A stretch of 64,000 nt of DNA from Bradyrhizobium sp. G127. GTDB taxonomy: Bacteria > Pseudomonadota > Alphaproteobacteria > Rhizobiales > Xanthobacteraceae. Where the stretch lies: positions 558,001 through 622,000 of the forward strand of contig NZ_JAKFGN010000002.1 of the NCBI RefSeq assembly GCF_021502575.1, written 5' to 3'. Both the position numbers and the translations under genes were made by a program. Below, one piece after another: positions 33,912-43,404 of this stretch; the first letter of the stretch is position 1, and the number at the start of each line of letters is the position of its first letter. The notes beneath the pieces were generated by a model. That model worked only from the letters and a program-made list of their open reading frames with translations, was not told the origin of the DNA and made no database searches.

Positions 33912-34076
33912 GAAGCGATCTGAACCTTAAGGGAAAGGCGGGATTCGGGCTGAATAGCCTTCACCGCAATCTGGCATGCAAGACTGGTTGTAACAATTCT
34001 GTCGCGAGCATTTACTACACCAAGCTACCGCCCGGCACAGCCGCATTGTCCGGCAAATCCGCACAGCGAGTCTCCC

Positions 34077-35951
34077 ATGCGCCGCACCATTCCTCTGTTT
34101 TGCATTGGTTTTCTGGCGTTGTCATCGTCCGGTTTGCCGACCTTGGCTTTCGCTCAAAACAACCAGCCCCGCAACCTGATTCTGTTCGTTCCTGACGGGC
34201 TCCGGGCCCTCAAGGTGACCCCCGAAACCGCACCTGCGATGGCCGCCCTGCGCGACAAGGGGGTGAACTTCAAGAACCCCCATTCCCTGTTCCCGACCTT
34301 CACTATGGCCAATGCGTCCGGCATGTCGACGGGTCACTACCTCGGCGACACGGGAACGTTCAGCAACTCGATCTACACCGGCCGTCCGGTGAAGACGGTG
34401 CCGAGCCAGATGGGCACGGTCGTGCCGTTCATCGAGCATGACCAGATTCTGGGCGAAGTCGACAAGGAGTTCAACGGCGACTACCTCAACGAAGAAACCC
34501 TGCTGAAGGCCGCGCGCGACGCGGGATTCAGCACGGCGGCTATCGGCAAGGTCGGCCCGACATTTTTGTTCGACCACACCGAGCGGACCGGCACCAAGAC
34601 CATCACCATCGACGACCAGACCGGCGCGCTCGAAAAAGACGGCAAGCTGATCGGCATTCCGCTTTCCGACGAGATGAAGGCCGCGCTGACAGCGGCAAAC
34701 CTTCCGGTCGCCACGCCGGGACGCGGCGACAACAGCAAGGCTGGCGATGCCAAGACCCCCGGCACGACAGTCGCCAACATCAAGCAGCAGGAATATCTCG
34801 CCGACGTCGCCAGCAAGGTCGTCCTGCCAATGTTCAAGGCGCGCAACAAGCCGTTCGTGCTGGTGTTCTGGTCACGCGATCCGGACGGCAGCCAGCACAA
34901 TCAGGGCGACAGCCTCAACAGCGTGACGCCGGGCATCAACGGCCCTACTTCACTGGCAGCGATCAAGAATGCCGACAACAATCTCGCGCAACTGCGCAAG
35001 GCGCTCGACGATCTTGGCCTCGCCGCTTCGACCAACATCATCGTTTCGGCGGATCACGGCTTCTCGACGATCTCGAAGGAAAGCAAGACCAGTTCGACGG
35101 TGAAGAACACCTACCCCGACACGCCCGCAGGCTTCCTGCCGCTCGGTTTCCTCGCGCTTGATCTGTCCAAGGCGCTGGACATGCCGCTGTTCGATCCCAA
35201 CGACAAGAACGCTGCCGTCGGCGCCAACGCCTATCCCAAGGCAGGCAACGGCCTGCTCGGAAAGAATCCGCTGAAACCCGACCTCGTCGTCGCCACCAAC
35301 GGCGGCTCCGATCTCATTTACTTGCCGAACGGCGACCGCAAGCTGGCGGGCCGCGCCGTGAAAGCATTGCTGGAGCAGGACTACGTCAGCGGGATCTTCG
35401 TGGACGACGGACTGGGGCGCTTTCCCGGCACGCTGCCGCTTTCGCTGCTCAGCCTGAAGGGCAAGGCGGTAACGCCACATCCGGCCATTGTCGTGAACTT
35501 CCGTTCCTATTCTACCGGCTGCGAAGAGCCGACGTTGTGTTCGGTCGAAGTGGCCGACACCGTACTTCGGCAGGGCCAGGGCATGCATGGCAGTTTCAGC
35601 CGCGGCGACACCATGAATTTCATGGCGGCGATCGGTCCGGATTTCAAAGCAGGATTCATTAGCGATCTGCCGGTGAGCAATGCCGACGTCGGCATCACTG
35701 CGGCTCAACTGCTCGGTCTCAACCGCAAGGCCAAGGGCGTGCTGATCGGCCGGGTCATGACGGAAGCCATGCCGAACGGCGTCACGCCGAAAGGCTTTAC
35801 CGGCACGGTTGCGGGCAAGCCTGCACCGAACGGCCTGCGCACAGTGCTGCAATTTCAGCGCGTGCTGAATCAGCGTTATTTCGATGTGGCGGGATTTCCG
35901 GGACGCACGGTCGGCCTTCCAGACACGGTGAAGACGGCAGGCGCAAAATAG
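34077..35951 (+). CDS. Secreted alkaline-phosphatase-superfamily phosphodiesterase/nucleotide pyrophosphatase
   Basis: Encodes 624 residues with a signal peptide (IPLFCIGFLALSSSGLPTLAFA). The alkaline-phosphatase superfamily metal sites are readable: ILFVPDGLR (first zinc), a nucleophile threonine in FPTFTMANASGM, FWSRDPDGSQHNQGD (D and H ligands) and IVSADHGFSTIS (D-H). Threonine rather than serine indicates type I phosphodiesterase/NPP rather than phosphomonoesterase. Periplasmic; the natural phosphodiester is unknown. Two cysteines near residue 480-486 (STGCEEPTLCS) may form a disulfide. It is divergent from the carboxylase operon and monocistronic. Confidence 0.88.
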   Translation: MRRTIPLFCIGFLALSSSGLPTLAFAQNNQPRNLILFVPDGLRALKVTPETAPAMAALRDKGVNFKNPHSLFPTFTMANASGMSTGHYLGDTGTFSNSIYTGRPVKTVPSQMGTVVPFIEHDQILGEVDKEFNGDYLNEETLLKAARDAGFSTAAIGKVGPTFLFDHTERTGTKTITIDDQTGALEKDGKLIGIPLSDEMKAALTAANLPVATPGRGDNSKAGDAKTPGTTVANIKQQEYLADVASKVVLPMFKARNKPFVLVFWSRDPDGSQHNQGDSLNSVTPGINGPTSLAAIKNADNNLAQLRKALDDLGLAASTNIIVSADHGFSTISKESKTSSTVKNTYPDTPAGFLPLGFLALDLSKALDMPLFDPNDKNAAVGANAYPKAGNGLLGKNPLKPDLVVATNGGSDLIYLPNGDRKLAGRAVKALLEQDYVSGIFVDDGLGRFPGTLPLSLLSLKGKAVTPHPAIVVNFRSYSTGCEEPTLCSVEVADTVLRQGQGMHGSFSRGDTMNFMAAIGPDFKAGFISDLPVSNADVGITAAQLLGLNRKAKGVLIGRVMTEAMPNGVTPKGFTGTVAGKPAPNGLRTVLQFQRVLNQRYFDVAGFPGRTVGLPDTVKTAGAK

Positions 35952-35969
35952 CGCCCGCCGCTCCTCGTC

Positions 35970-36566
35970 TTACATTCCAAGGTCGAGGAAGTTCGGCAGC
36001 GTCTGCGCGAGCGGCAGGGTCGCCGCACCGATCAGGGTGGCAACCAGCGCCTTTAGCGCGAGGTTGCTACGGCGCTTGCCCCGCATCTGGCTCGCAATCC
36101 ACTCCAGCACTTCGGTATTGACGCCGACGGCCTTGGTGGGCGCCCAGCTTTCGATTGCCGTATCCGGCGACAAAGCGACGGAACGCGGGGGCACCGGCAG
36201 GCCGGAAGCGGCCGCGGCGTGATGCACGATCGCCTTGGCGAACAGGTCGTCGAAGCGGCCATCGTCGCTGCGTTCGGACGCGGCATCGTTGATCTGGAAA
36301 AGGGTTTCGGCCTCGGCGCGGCTGACGGGCTCGTTGGCATTCGCCGCGGCGGTGAGAATGCGCGCGCACCATTCCGCGTCATGCGCATCCAGCATCCGGG
36401 AGAAATGAACACGGCCGGCAGTCGTTGGCCCCTCGCCCGTGATCACGCCGTCGCGCACAAAGGCGAGCGCGTAAGCGGAGACATCGCGGTCCGCGGTGGA
36501 ACTGGTTTCGATTTTCCGAATCAATTCGGAGAGCGGTGCGTTCGAGATGATCGAGGCGGACGTCAT
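35970..36566 (-). CDS. Conserved hypothetical protein with C-terminal membrane segment
   Basis: Encodes 198 residues from ATG 36566 (MTSASIISNAPL); the frame is open to 36776 but the extension is basic and unlike a protein start. The first two-thirds look helical and acidic (RDVSAYALAFVRDGVITGEG, MLDAHDAEWCARILTAAANANE, SRAEAETLFQINDAA), reminiscent of a four-helix or TerB-like bundle. A hydrophobic segment follows at the end (LKALVATLIGAATLPLAQTL). I do not recognise a family. It converges with the phosphodiesterase gene, with 18 bases between stops. Confidence 0.6.
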   Translation of the reverse strand: MTSASIISNAPLSELIRKIETSSTADRDVSAYALAFVRDGVITGEGPTTAGRVHFSRMLDAHDAEWCARILTAAANANEPVSRAEAETLFQINDAASERSDDGRFDDLFAKAIVHHAAAASGLPVPPRSVALSPDTAIESWAPTKAVGVNTEVLEWIASQMRGKRRSNLALKALVATLIGAATLPLAQTLPNFLDLGM

Positions 36567-36960
36567 GTTACTTTTCTCTTTTTGTGTCTCGCAGCATTTC
36601 CATGCGGGCGTAAACGAAGCGTTAATAAAGCGATTCGGAGATCGCTTCTTTCCGTTATGGTTGCGGATTGGTCGCACTGACCGTCCGCGGGGTTCGATGA
36701 GATGACAGCGGGAACCGGCGGCGGTGCGGCGCATCAAAGTCAAATTCGGGGCATCGCGGAAAAGTGAGCGCCGCAACGGTTAATCTGCGACAGGCGTGAT
36801 GTTTCAGAAAGAGCACGCAAGACAGCAAGGATTTCTGGAAAGCCCTCTGACGCGAGAAAAATCTTGTCCTTTTGGCGACATGGTTCCGTGATAGCGTCGC
36901 GGTCGCTATAACGCTGCGACGACGAATTTCTCTGTTGCTCTAATGGCATGAGGCGGATCC
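36567..36960. other. Divergent intergenic region upstream of the peroxiredoxin gene
   Basis: About 390 bases containing the promoters of the hypothetical protein and the peroxiredoxin. The right part is somewhat AT-richer (36840-36920). No RNA gene or palindrome is convincing, and the tail end has GAGGCGG just before the peroxiredoxin ATG. Confidence 0.4.
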
Positions 36961-37620
36961 ATGACACTTCAGATTGGCGCGGTAGCCCCGGATTTCGAGG
37001 CAGACACCACCGAGGGACACATCCATTTCCATAACTGGATCGGCGATAGCTGGGCCCTGTTGTTCTCGCACCCGAAGGACTTCACTCCGGTTTGCACCAC
37101 CGAACTCGGAACGCTGGCGCGGCTAAAACCCGAATTCGACAAGCGCGGCGTCAAGCTGATCGGGCTGAGCGTCGACCCCGTCGACAAGCACGAGAAGTGG
37201 GGTGCGGACATCAAGGAGACGCAAGGCTACGCGCCGAACTATCCGCTGATCGGCGACACCGACCTCAAGGTGGCGAAGCTCTACAACATGCTCCCCGCGG
37301 ACACCTCGGGCGGCGCTGACGGCCGTACTGCCGCCGACAATGCCACGGTGCGCACCGTGTTCATCATCGGCCCGGACAAGAAGATCAAGCTGGTGCTGGT
37401 CTATCCGATGACCACCGGCCGCAACTTCGACGAAATCCTGCGCGTGATCGACTCGCTGCAACTCACCGCCAAGCATCGCGTCGCGACGCCGGCCGACTGG
37501 AAACAGGGCGAAGACGTCATCATCGCCGGCTCAGTCTCGGACGATGAAGCCAAGACCATTTACCCAGGCGGCTGGAAATCGCCGAAGCCTTATATCCGGA
37601 TCGTCCCGCAACCGAAGTAA
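36961..37620 (+). CDS. Peroxiredoxin, Prx6 (1-Cys) type
   Basis: Thiol peroxidase reducing H2O2 and alkyl hydroperoxides. It is 219 residues, matching the Prx6 class. The peroxidatic cysteine is C45 in DFTPVCTTELG, and the active-site arginine is in ATVRTVFIIG. The long C-terminal domain (YPGGWKSPKPYIRIVPQP) is diagnostic of Prx6. No resolving cysteine is evident, so an external thiol is needed. A textbook terminator follows the stop codon. The gene stands alone on its strand. Confidence 0.95.
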   Translation: MTLQIGAVAPDFEADTTEGHIHFHNWIGDSWALLFSHPKDFTPVCTTELGTLARLKPEFDKRGVKLIGLSVDPVDKHEKWGADIKETQGYAPNYPLIGDTDLKVAKLYNMLPADTSGGADGRTAADNATVRTVFIIGPDKKIKLVLVYPMTTGRNFDEILRVIDSLQLTAKHRVATPADWKQGEDVIIAGSVSDDEAKTIYPGGWKSPKPYIRIVPQPK

Positions 37621-37640
37621 CGACCGCAACCAGGAAAACA

Positions 37641-37667
37641 AAAAGGGACGCTTCGCGTCCCTTTTTT
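37641..37667 (+). terminator. Rho-independent terminator after peroxiredoxin
   Basis: GGGACGC pairs with GCGTCCC around a TTC loop, flanked by AAAA and TTTTTT, 20 bases after the stop codon. It can also stop the opposing DUF2177 transcript. Confidence 0.9.
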
Positions 37668-37697
37668 ATTGCGGCCATTTATCCGGGCCAGTTCCCG

Positions 37698-38099
37698 TCA
37701 AACGCGAGGCGCCAGCCAGTTCGCGATGAGAAGCCCAAGCGTCGACGCTATCGCGGTCACGAACGCGCCCCACGCAATATCCACAACCGCCACGGTCCAG
37801 GTCCAGTGTTTCAGCAGCGACAGCGAGGTCAGCTCAAAAGTCGCATAGCAAAAGAACCCGAACAGCGCGCCGTAAATCAACGTCGATTGCCACGTCGTCC
37901 CCGGCCCCGCGCTGACGAAGATCAGAACGCCGACCACATAGAGCAGATAAAACAGGATCGCAGGGGCGAGACGGATCGTTCCCAGCATGTCGCCGACCTG
38001 AGACATGAAGAAGCCCTTGGCGACCAGCCCGAGAAACAGGAAATCAAGCGGAACCATGACGAGCAATGTCGCCAGATAAAGTATGGCGTTTCGTTTCAA
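37698..38099 (-). CDS. DUF2177 family membrane protein
   Basis: Encodes 133 residues with four transmembrane helices. The family text is visible: LDFLFLGLVAKGFF near the N-terminus, APAILFYLLYVVGVLIFV in the second helix, and YGALFGFFCYATFELTSLSLLKHWT with DIAWGAFVTAIAST at the C-terminus. Function unknown. DUF2177 genes are often found near photolyase-type genes, and here the photolyase gene starts about 100 bases away on the opposite strand. Confidence 0.9.
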   Translation of the reverse strand: MKRNAILYLATLLVMVPLDFLFLGLVAKGFFMSQVGDMLGTIRLAPAILFYLLYVVGVLIFVSAGPGTTWQSTLIYGALFGFFCYATFELTSLSLLKHWTWTVAVVDIAWGAFVTAIASTLGLLIANWLAPRV

Positions 38100-38195
38100 G
38101 CGGACCTCCGATCCTCAAACTGTGTAGCTGTGCCAGATACGCACAATTTCCGATCAGGTTGCAGAGGCAGATGAATTCATTGATTGTGTCCGGCA

Positions 38196-39662
38196 ATGCC
38201 GAATTACTCGCCATTCCCTGTCATCGTCTGGTTCCGCGACGATCTGCGGCTATCCGATCATCCAGCCCTGCACGCCGCCGCACAAAGTGGCGCGCCGCTC
38301 ATCTGCCTTTATGTGCTGGATGAAGAGAGCGCGCCCCTGAGGCCGCCCCACGGCCGGCCGTTGGGCAGTGCATCGCGATGGTGGCTCGCGCAGTCGCTGC
38401 GCCGCCTGAACGCCAGCTTCAAGGTATACGGCCAATCGCTCGTGCTGCGCCGCGGTTCAGCCGCGCATGTCATCGCAGCTCTCGCTCAGGAGACCGGCGC
38501 GGCCGCCGTCCACTGGATCGAAAGCGACATACCTGGCTCCGCTGCTGTCGAGCGCGATGTCACGGCAGCGCTGGAAAATATCGGCGTTGCAGCGCGCGGT
38601 TTCCCGAGCGATCTGCTGGTGAGGCCTGCAAGCCTACGCAACAAGGAAGGCCGTGGCCTCCGGGTGTTCACACCGTTCTGGAGGCGGATTCTGAACCTTG
38701 GCGATCCGCCACGGCCGCTGCCCGCGCCGAAAGCGATCGCCGCCGGACCGAAGATCGCCGGCGACGATCTCGCGTCATGGAACCTGGAGCCAACGCATCC
38801 CGACTGGGCAGCGGGATTGCGCGCGACATGGACGCCCGGCGAAGCTGCGGCGCAAGCCCGGCTTACGGATTTTCTCGAGGGCGGCATCGCGGGTTATTCT
38901 ACACAACGGGACCGCCCCGACCGCGACGCCACGTCGAAGCTGTCACCGCATCTGCGGTTCGGCGAAATCAGCCCGAGGCAAGTCTGGCACGCAGCGAATT
39001 TCGCGGCGGCCCGGAAACCCGCCATCGCCAGCGATGTCGGAAAATTCATGAGCGAACTCGGCTGGCGCGAATTCTCGCGGCATCTGCTGTTCGATCACCC
39101 ACGCCTCGCCGAACAAAATCTTCAGCCTTCGTTCGACGCGTTTCCGTGGCGGCGTGACGCCAAGGCGCTGCGTGCGTGGCAACGCGGACAGACCGGCTAT
39201 CCGATCGTCGACGCGGGCATGCGCGAACTCTGGCGCACCGGCATCATGCACAACCGCGTCCGCATGGTGGTCGCATCGTTCCTCGTCAAACATTTGCTGA
39301 TCGACTGGCGCGACGGCGAGACATGGTTCTGGGACACGCTGGTCGACGCCGATCCCGGCAGCAACCCGGCAAGCTGGCAATGGGTCGCCGGCTCCGGCGC
39401 GGATGCAGCGCCCTACTTCCGCGTGTTCAATCCGATCCTGCAAGGCGAGAAATTTGATCCCGATGGCGCCTATGTCGCGAAATGGGTGCCGGAGCTGGCG
39501 CAGCTTCCGGCAAAACTCATCCATCAGCCGTGGGAAGCCACACCGATGGAATTGGCTGCCGCCGAGGTCACGCTGGGCAAGACCTACCCGCATCCCATCG
39601 TGGATCACAAGGCGGCACGCGAGCGTGCGCTCGCCGCCTATGCCAAAACGCGCGCGGGTTAA
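38196..39662 (+). CDS. phrB: Deoxyribodipyrimidine photolyase
   Basis: Light-driven repair of cyclobutane pyrimidine dimers (class I CPD photolyase). I start at ATG 38196 (MPNYSPFPVIVWFRDDLRLSD), giving 488 residues; a TTG at 38184 is possible. The N-terminal antenna domain is followed by the FAD-binding domain with SKLSPHLRFGEISPRQVW, WREFSRHLLFDHP, the active-site stretch VDAGMRELWRTGIMHNRVRMVV and DADPGSNPASWQWVAG. These are complete. It overlaps the stop codon of the EamA gene by 4 bases at its 3' end. Confidence 0.95.
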   Translation: MPNYSPFPVIVWFRDDLRLSDHPALHAAAQSGAPLICLYVLDEESAPLRPPHGRPLGSASRWWLAQSLRRLNASFKVYGQSLVLRRGSAAHVIAALAQETGAAAVHWIESDIPGSAAVERDVTAALENIGVAARGFPSDLLVRPASLRNKEGRGLRVFTPFWRRILNLGDPPRPLPAPKAIAAGPKIAGDDLASWNLEPTHPDWAAGLRATWTPGEAAAQARLTDFLEGGIAGYSTQRDRPDRDATSKLSPHLRFGEISPRQVWHAANFAAARKPAIASDVGKFMSELGWREFSRHLLFDHPRLAEQNLQPSFDAFPWRRDAKALRAWQRGQTGYPIVDAGMRELWRTGIMHNRVRMVVASFLVKHLLIDWRDGETWFWDTLVDADPGSNPASWQWVAGSGADAAPYFRVFNPILQGEKFDPDGAYVAKWVPELAQLPAKLIHQPWEATPMELAAAEVTLGKTYPHPIVDHKAARERALAAYAKTRAG

Positions 39663-40564
39663 GACACGCGCGCCGGAGCGGTGTTTTTGTTGACCAGCAG
39701 CACGGCCGCAGCGCAGATCGCCATGCCCGCAATCGAAAGAAAATCGAGCCGCTCATCGAACAGCAGATACGCCATGAGCGCGGTAGTGCCGGGCACGAGA
39801 TAGAACAGGCTTGCGACCTTCGTCGCCGCCGAATGACGGATCAGCCAGTACAGCAGCCCGATCGACCCGATCGACAGAACGATGACCAGCCACGCGAGGC
39901 CGAACACGAATTCCCGATTCCAGACGATCACGCGCGTCTCGAACAGCCACGCACCGACTGCGAACAGCACGCCCGCCGCGGCAAACTGAATGAGATTTCC
40001 GGCGCGCCAGTCGATCTGGCTGCAATACCGCTTCTGGTAAAGCGTGCCGAGCGTGATGCTGACGAGCGCCACACAGGTGGCGAGCCAGCCCCAGCCGGCA
40101 TCGCCCGAAATGGTGCGGCCATGCAGGACAATCACCGTTCCCGCGAGGCCCATCAGCAAGCCGGTCCATTGCAGCGGCGTGACACGCTCGCCGAGCCAGC
40201 GGTTCGCCAGCGTGGACATCAGGATGGGCTGCAGACCAGGGATCAGCGCCGACAGCCCCGCCGGCACCGAATGGTAGATCGCGACGGACGTACCGCCGAG
40301 ATAGAATCCATGAACCAGAAACCCGGCCATCGCGCTGTGCAGGACACCGATCCGGTCCGGCCAATCCGGACGATAGATCGCGGCGATCAGCCCCATCAGC
40401 AAGACCGCAAGGGCCATGCGGATCGCGAGATAAGTCAGCGGTTCGGCGCCGGCCAGCACATATTTCGTGCCGATAAAACCGGTGCTCCACAGCAGAACGA
40501 AGATCGCAGGCGCAGCGCGCGCGGCAATCGATTCCAGTGTGGGCTGAGACGATGGAGGGCTCAT
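39659..40564 (-). CDS. EamA/DMT-family transporter
   Basis: Encodes 301 residues from ATG 40564 (MSPPSSQPTLESI); an ATG at 40609 is also open and undecided, as neither has a ribosome binding site. About ten transmembrane helices in two EamA repeats, including FVLLWSTGFIGTKYVLAGAEPL in the first repeat and LFYLVPGTTALMAYLLFDERL in the second, the usual EamA signatures. The exported solute is not deducible (amino acid, metabolite or drug). It is tail-to-tail with the photolyase gene and divergent from the formaldehyde dehydrogenase gene. Confidence 0.88.
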   Translation of the reverse strand: MSPPSSQPTLESIAARAAPAIFVLLWSTGFIGTKYVLAGAEPLTYLAIRMALAVLLMGLIAAIYRPDWPDRIGVLHSAMAGFLVHGFYLGGTSVAIYHSVPAGLSALIPGLQPILMSTLANRWLGERVTPLQWTGLLMGLAGTVIVLHGRTISGDAGWGWLATCVALVSITLGTLYQKRYCSQIDWRAGNLIQFAAAGVLFAVGAWLFETRVIVWNREFVFGLAWLVIVLSIGSIGLLYWLIRHSAATKVASLFYLVPGTTALMAYLLFDERLDFLSIAGMAICAAAVLLVNKNTAPARVS

Positions 40565-40674
40565 TTGCGCAACTGCTTGCCTGATCGCGTGTGATGAGGC
40601 AATCATCAAATGCGCCGGGCTATAAGCTCAGAAATGCAGATCAAACTCGCCTTCAGCCGCAATAAGGATTCGCC

Positions 40675-41802
40675 ATGGATGTTCGCGCCGCCGTCGCCAC
40701 CGCTGCCGGCAAACCGCTCGAGATCACGACCGTTCAGCTTGAAGGCCCCCGCGAGGGTGAAGTCATGGTCGAGATCAAAGCGACGGGCGTATGTCATACC
40801 GATGAATTCACCCTGTCGGGCGCGGACCCGGAAGGCCTGTTTCCCGCGATCCTCGGCCATGAAGGCGCAGGCGTCGTTGTCGATGTGGGCCGCGGCGTCA
40901 CCAGCGTGAAGAAAGGCGATCACGTCATTCCGCTCTACACGCCGGAATGCCGCCAGTGCCCCTCGTGCCTGTCGCGCAAGACCAATCTCTGCACCGCGAT
41001 CCGCGCCACGCAGGGCCAGGGCCTGATGCCGGACGGCACCTCCCGCTTCTCGCTCGGCGGCAAGCCGATCCATCACTACATGGGCACCTCGACCTTCGCG
41101 AATTACACCGTGCTGCCGGAAATCGCGGTGGCGAAAATCCGCGAGGACGCGCCGTTCGACAAGGTCTGCTACATCGGCTGCGGCGTGACCACCGGCATCG
41201 GCGCGGTCATCAATACCGCGAAGGTCGAGCAAGGCGCGAAAGCCATTGTGTTCGGCCTCGGCGGCATCGGCCTGAACGTGCTGCAAGGCCTTCGGCTTGC
41301 CGGCGCGGACATGATCATCGGCGTCGACATCAACAACGACCGCAAGGCGTGGGGCGAACGCTTTGGCATGACGCATTTCGTCAACCCCAAAGAGGTCGGC
41401 AAGGATCTCGTCCCCTATCTCGTCGACATGACCAAGACCAAGGAAGACCAGATCGGCGGCGCCGACTACACCTTCGACTGTACCGGTAACGTCACGGTGA
41501 TGCGTCAGGCGCTGGAAGCGTGCCATCGTGGCTGGGGACAGTCGATCGTGATCGGCGTCGCGCCCTCCGGCGCCGAGATTTCAACCCGCCCGTTCCAGCT
41601 CGTCACCGGCCGCGTCTGGAAAGGCACGGCGTTCGGCGGCGCTCGCGGCCGCACCGACGTGCCGAAGATCGTCGACTGGTATATGCAGGGGAAAATCCAG
41701 ATCGATCCGATGATCACCCATGTGATGCCGCTGAACGACATCAACAAGGCGTTCGATTTGATGAAACGCGGCGAGTCAATCCGGGGCGTAGTGACGTTCT
41801 AG
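40675..41802 (+). CDS. frmA: S-(hydroxymethyl)glutathione dehydrogenase / class III alcohol dehydrogenase
   Basis: Oxidises the glutathione-formaldehyde adduct to S-formylglutathione with NAD+, and can also work as nitrosoglutathione reductase. It is 375 residues. Catalytic zinc ligands appear in GVCHTDEF and GHEGAG, the structural zinc cysteines in [15 protein letters not shown], and the Rossmann loop in [13 protein letters not shown]. The class III substrate-site residues in [16 protein letters not shown] are present. The start codon follows a plausible AAGGA (AATAAGGATTCGCC). No esterase (frmB) is adjacent. A link to the PQQ alcohol dehydrogenase 6 kb away is possible through formaldehyde. 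Confidence 0.95.
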   Translation: MDVRAAVATAAGKPLEITTVQLEGPREGEVMVEIKATGVCHTDEFTLSGADPEGLFPAILGHEGAGVVVDVGRGVTSVKKGDHVIPLYTPECRQCPSCLSRKTNLCTAIRATQGQGLMPDGTSRFSLGGKPIHHYMGTSTFANYTVLPEIAVAKIREDAPFDKVCYIGCGVTTGIGAVINTAKVEQGAKAIVFGLGGIGLNVLQGLRLAGADMIIGVDINNDRKAWGERFGMTHFVNPKEVGKDLVPYLVDMTKTKEDQIGGADYTFDCTGNVTVMRQALEACHRGWGQSIVIGVAPSGAEISTRPFQLVTGRVWKGTAFGGARGRTDVPKIVDWYMQGKIQIDPMITHVMPLNDINKAFDLMKRGESIRGVVTF

Positions 41803-42372
41803 GTTCGTCATCGCTGAACGCCTTCGTCATTGCGAGCCAACGGGTCGGCGCTAAAACGTTTACGCGTGTCTTCGACGCGCTACGGCGCCGCCCGATGCAC
41901 TCAGTCATTGCTCGTCATTCCGGGGGGCGCCTCTTGGCGCAGACCCGGAATCCATGATTGCGAAAACCGGTTAGTGGCCGTGGATTCCGGGCTCCCGAAC
42001 ATGCGCGCCCACTTTTCAGTTGCGGATCGGTATTTGAGTGTCTTACTTTTCAACCTAGGGGCGAGGCGTTTGTAATCCTCACTTGGTGAAGCGTTTTGAG
42101 GCGCTGCCATCACGCGATGCTATGCATCGCGGTGAATGTCGTCGCTTCCGAGCGTGGACCATTCGATATTTGCGACTTCCGCTAATTCTACAGGGCAAGT
42201 TTTCTACGCCCGAGTCTCAAGTTCAGCCCAAATAAAAGGAAGGCAGTGCGCTTCGCCGCAGAGTTGTGGTGGTGTGCATGCGGGAGAGGTTTGTCCTACT
42301 GTAATGCAGGTGTTTCCGCCAAAGGCGCAGCACATGCCGGACAAGAAGAAGACGACGCAGGGGGGAAAGCGA
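41803..42372. other. Gene-poor region with palindromic repeats upstream of the HlyC-like gene
   Basis: About 570 bases. It holds a REP-like palindrome (41913-41957), a second partial inverted copy of its core (TGGATTCCGGGCTC near 41981) and an imperfect hairpin TCACGCGATGC / GCATCGCGGTGA (near 42111-42136). I see no gene. The right part is an open extension of the HlyC-like frame with weaker start codons at 42304 and 42334. Confidence 0.5.
41913..41957. repeat. REP-like palindrome (CGTCATTCCGGG family)
   Basis: CGTCATTCCGGG leads into GGGCGCC, a TCTT loop and GGCGC, then CCCGGAATCCATG. It shares its outer arms with repeats at 43649-43693 and 46954-46994. Confidence 0.65.
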
Positions 42373-42978
42373 ATGACCAAGAGCGGGTCCGCAGCCAGGC
42401 ACGCCGGTGAGCCTTTGGACAAGGTGACCGGACAGCAGAGTCCTTCGCCGGAAAGTTCGAAACCATCACACGAGGACCATGGGAAAGCGGCGCCGGTGTT
42501 TGGCGAAGCGGCGCTGAATGCGGCTTTTGCCGAGTTCCGGGGGGCACCGAATACATCAGGCACGTTTGGCGCTGCGCCGGGCGGTTCATCGCAAGCTAAA
42601 CATCACGCTGGCGGAGCGCAGGGACAGGCGATCCCGCCGCCAAAAACGGTTGCGCAGGTGCTCGGCGAAATCACCTGGCTGATGACGCAAAGCCCGCGTC
42701 ACAAATCAATCCCGCTGGGCGATCTTGAATGGCTGGTGATGCCCGCCATCCTGCTCAAGCAGTTTCGCATGTTCTACAATGGTGAGCAGCCGGTCGGTGT
42801 CGCGCTATGGGCGCTGGCCGACGATTTCGTGGCCAAGCGCATTGATGCCAACGACCGGCGGCTGACTGCGGTGGAATGGAAGAGCGGTCCGCATCTCCGC
42901 ATCATCGAACTGGTCGCGCCGTTCGGTGGCGAAGGGGAGATGCTGGAGCAGGTTGCGGCAGTACGGCCGGTGATATGA
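42373..42978 (+). CDS. Toxin-activating lysine-acyltransferase (HlyC/RtxC family), N-terminally extended
   Basis: Encodes 201 residues from ATG 42373, chosen for its strong ribosome binding site (GGGGGGAAAG). Residues 1-90 are low-complexity and disordered. Residues 93-195 match HlyC: VLGEITWLMTQSPRHKS contains the catalytic histidine (H110, HlyC H23), followed by LVMPAILLKQFRMFYNGEQPVGVALWALAD, VEWKSGP and LVAPFGGEGEML. At the position of HlyC's catalytic D92 (FIDWIAPFG) there is E179 (IIELVAPFG). The HlyC C-terminal ~60 residues are missing. HlyC enzymes fatty-acylate RTX toxins on lysine; no RTX gene is in this window. Confidence 0.85.
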   Translation: MTKSGSAARHAGEPLDKVTGQQSPSPESSKPSHEDHGKAAPVFGEAALNAAFAEFRGAPNTSGTFGAAPGGSSQAKHHAGGAQGQAIPPPKTVAQVLGEITWLMTQSPRHKSIPLGDLEWLVMPAILLKQFRMFYNGEQPVGVALWALADDFVAKRIDANDRRLTAVEWKSGPHLRIIELVAPFGGEGEMLEQVAAVRPVI

Positions 42979-42999
42979 TGACTCTTCGAGGTTGAGTTG

Positions 43000-43395
43000 A
43001 TGAGTTTGTCAGGATCGCGTCCAACGCTAATCGCGAATCTCTGCGCGCTCGTTGTAGCTTTCACTGTAATCGCAGTGGGAGCCTACATTGTGCACGAATG
43101 CTTTGGATACTATCGTATGCAAGACATTTGGGCGTTTCTGGGCCCTGCTATCGTGATGTTCATCATCCGTAATAGGATATTTTCCTTCTGCTTTCTGGCT
43201 CTCTACGCCGCGCTATTCATTCAAATGTTTTATCAAGCTAGCCTTATTCATCATGTTCCTGAAGCATGCGGCGGCAAGCATGATCCCCTTGGATATATGG
43301 CGCTTTTTTTTGTTTTGTCGGTAGTTTGCTTGGCCGTCTATCCGTTCGCCGCTTTGGCAAAATTCATAATTACCGCAGTCGCATCCAAAGAATAA
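43000..43395 (+). CDS. Small hypothetical membrane protein
   Basis: Encodes 131 residues from ATG 43000 (an adjacent TTG at 42997 reads MM). Three or four transmembrane helices (about 15-35, 45-60, 65-85, 105-128) with a short cysteine-containing loop (PEACGGKHDP). No family is recognised. It follows the HlyC-like gene by 21 bases and precedes the next by 9, so the three form an operon. Base composition is lower in GC than the surroundings, consistent with acquired DNA. Confidence 0.65.
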   Translation: MSLSGSRPTLIANLCALVVAFTVIAVGAYIVHECFGYYRMQDIWAFLGPAIVMFIIRNRIFSFCFLALYAALFIQMFYQASLIHHVPEACGGKHDPLGYMALFFVLSVVCLAVYPFAALAKFIITAVASKE

Positions 43396-43404
43396 GGGGA
43401 AGAC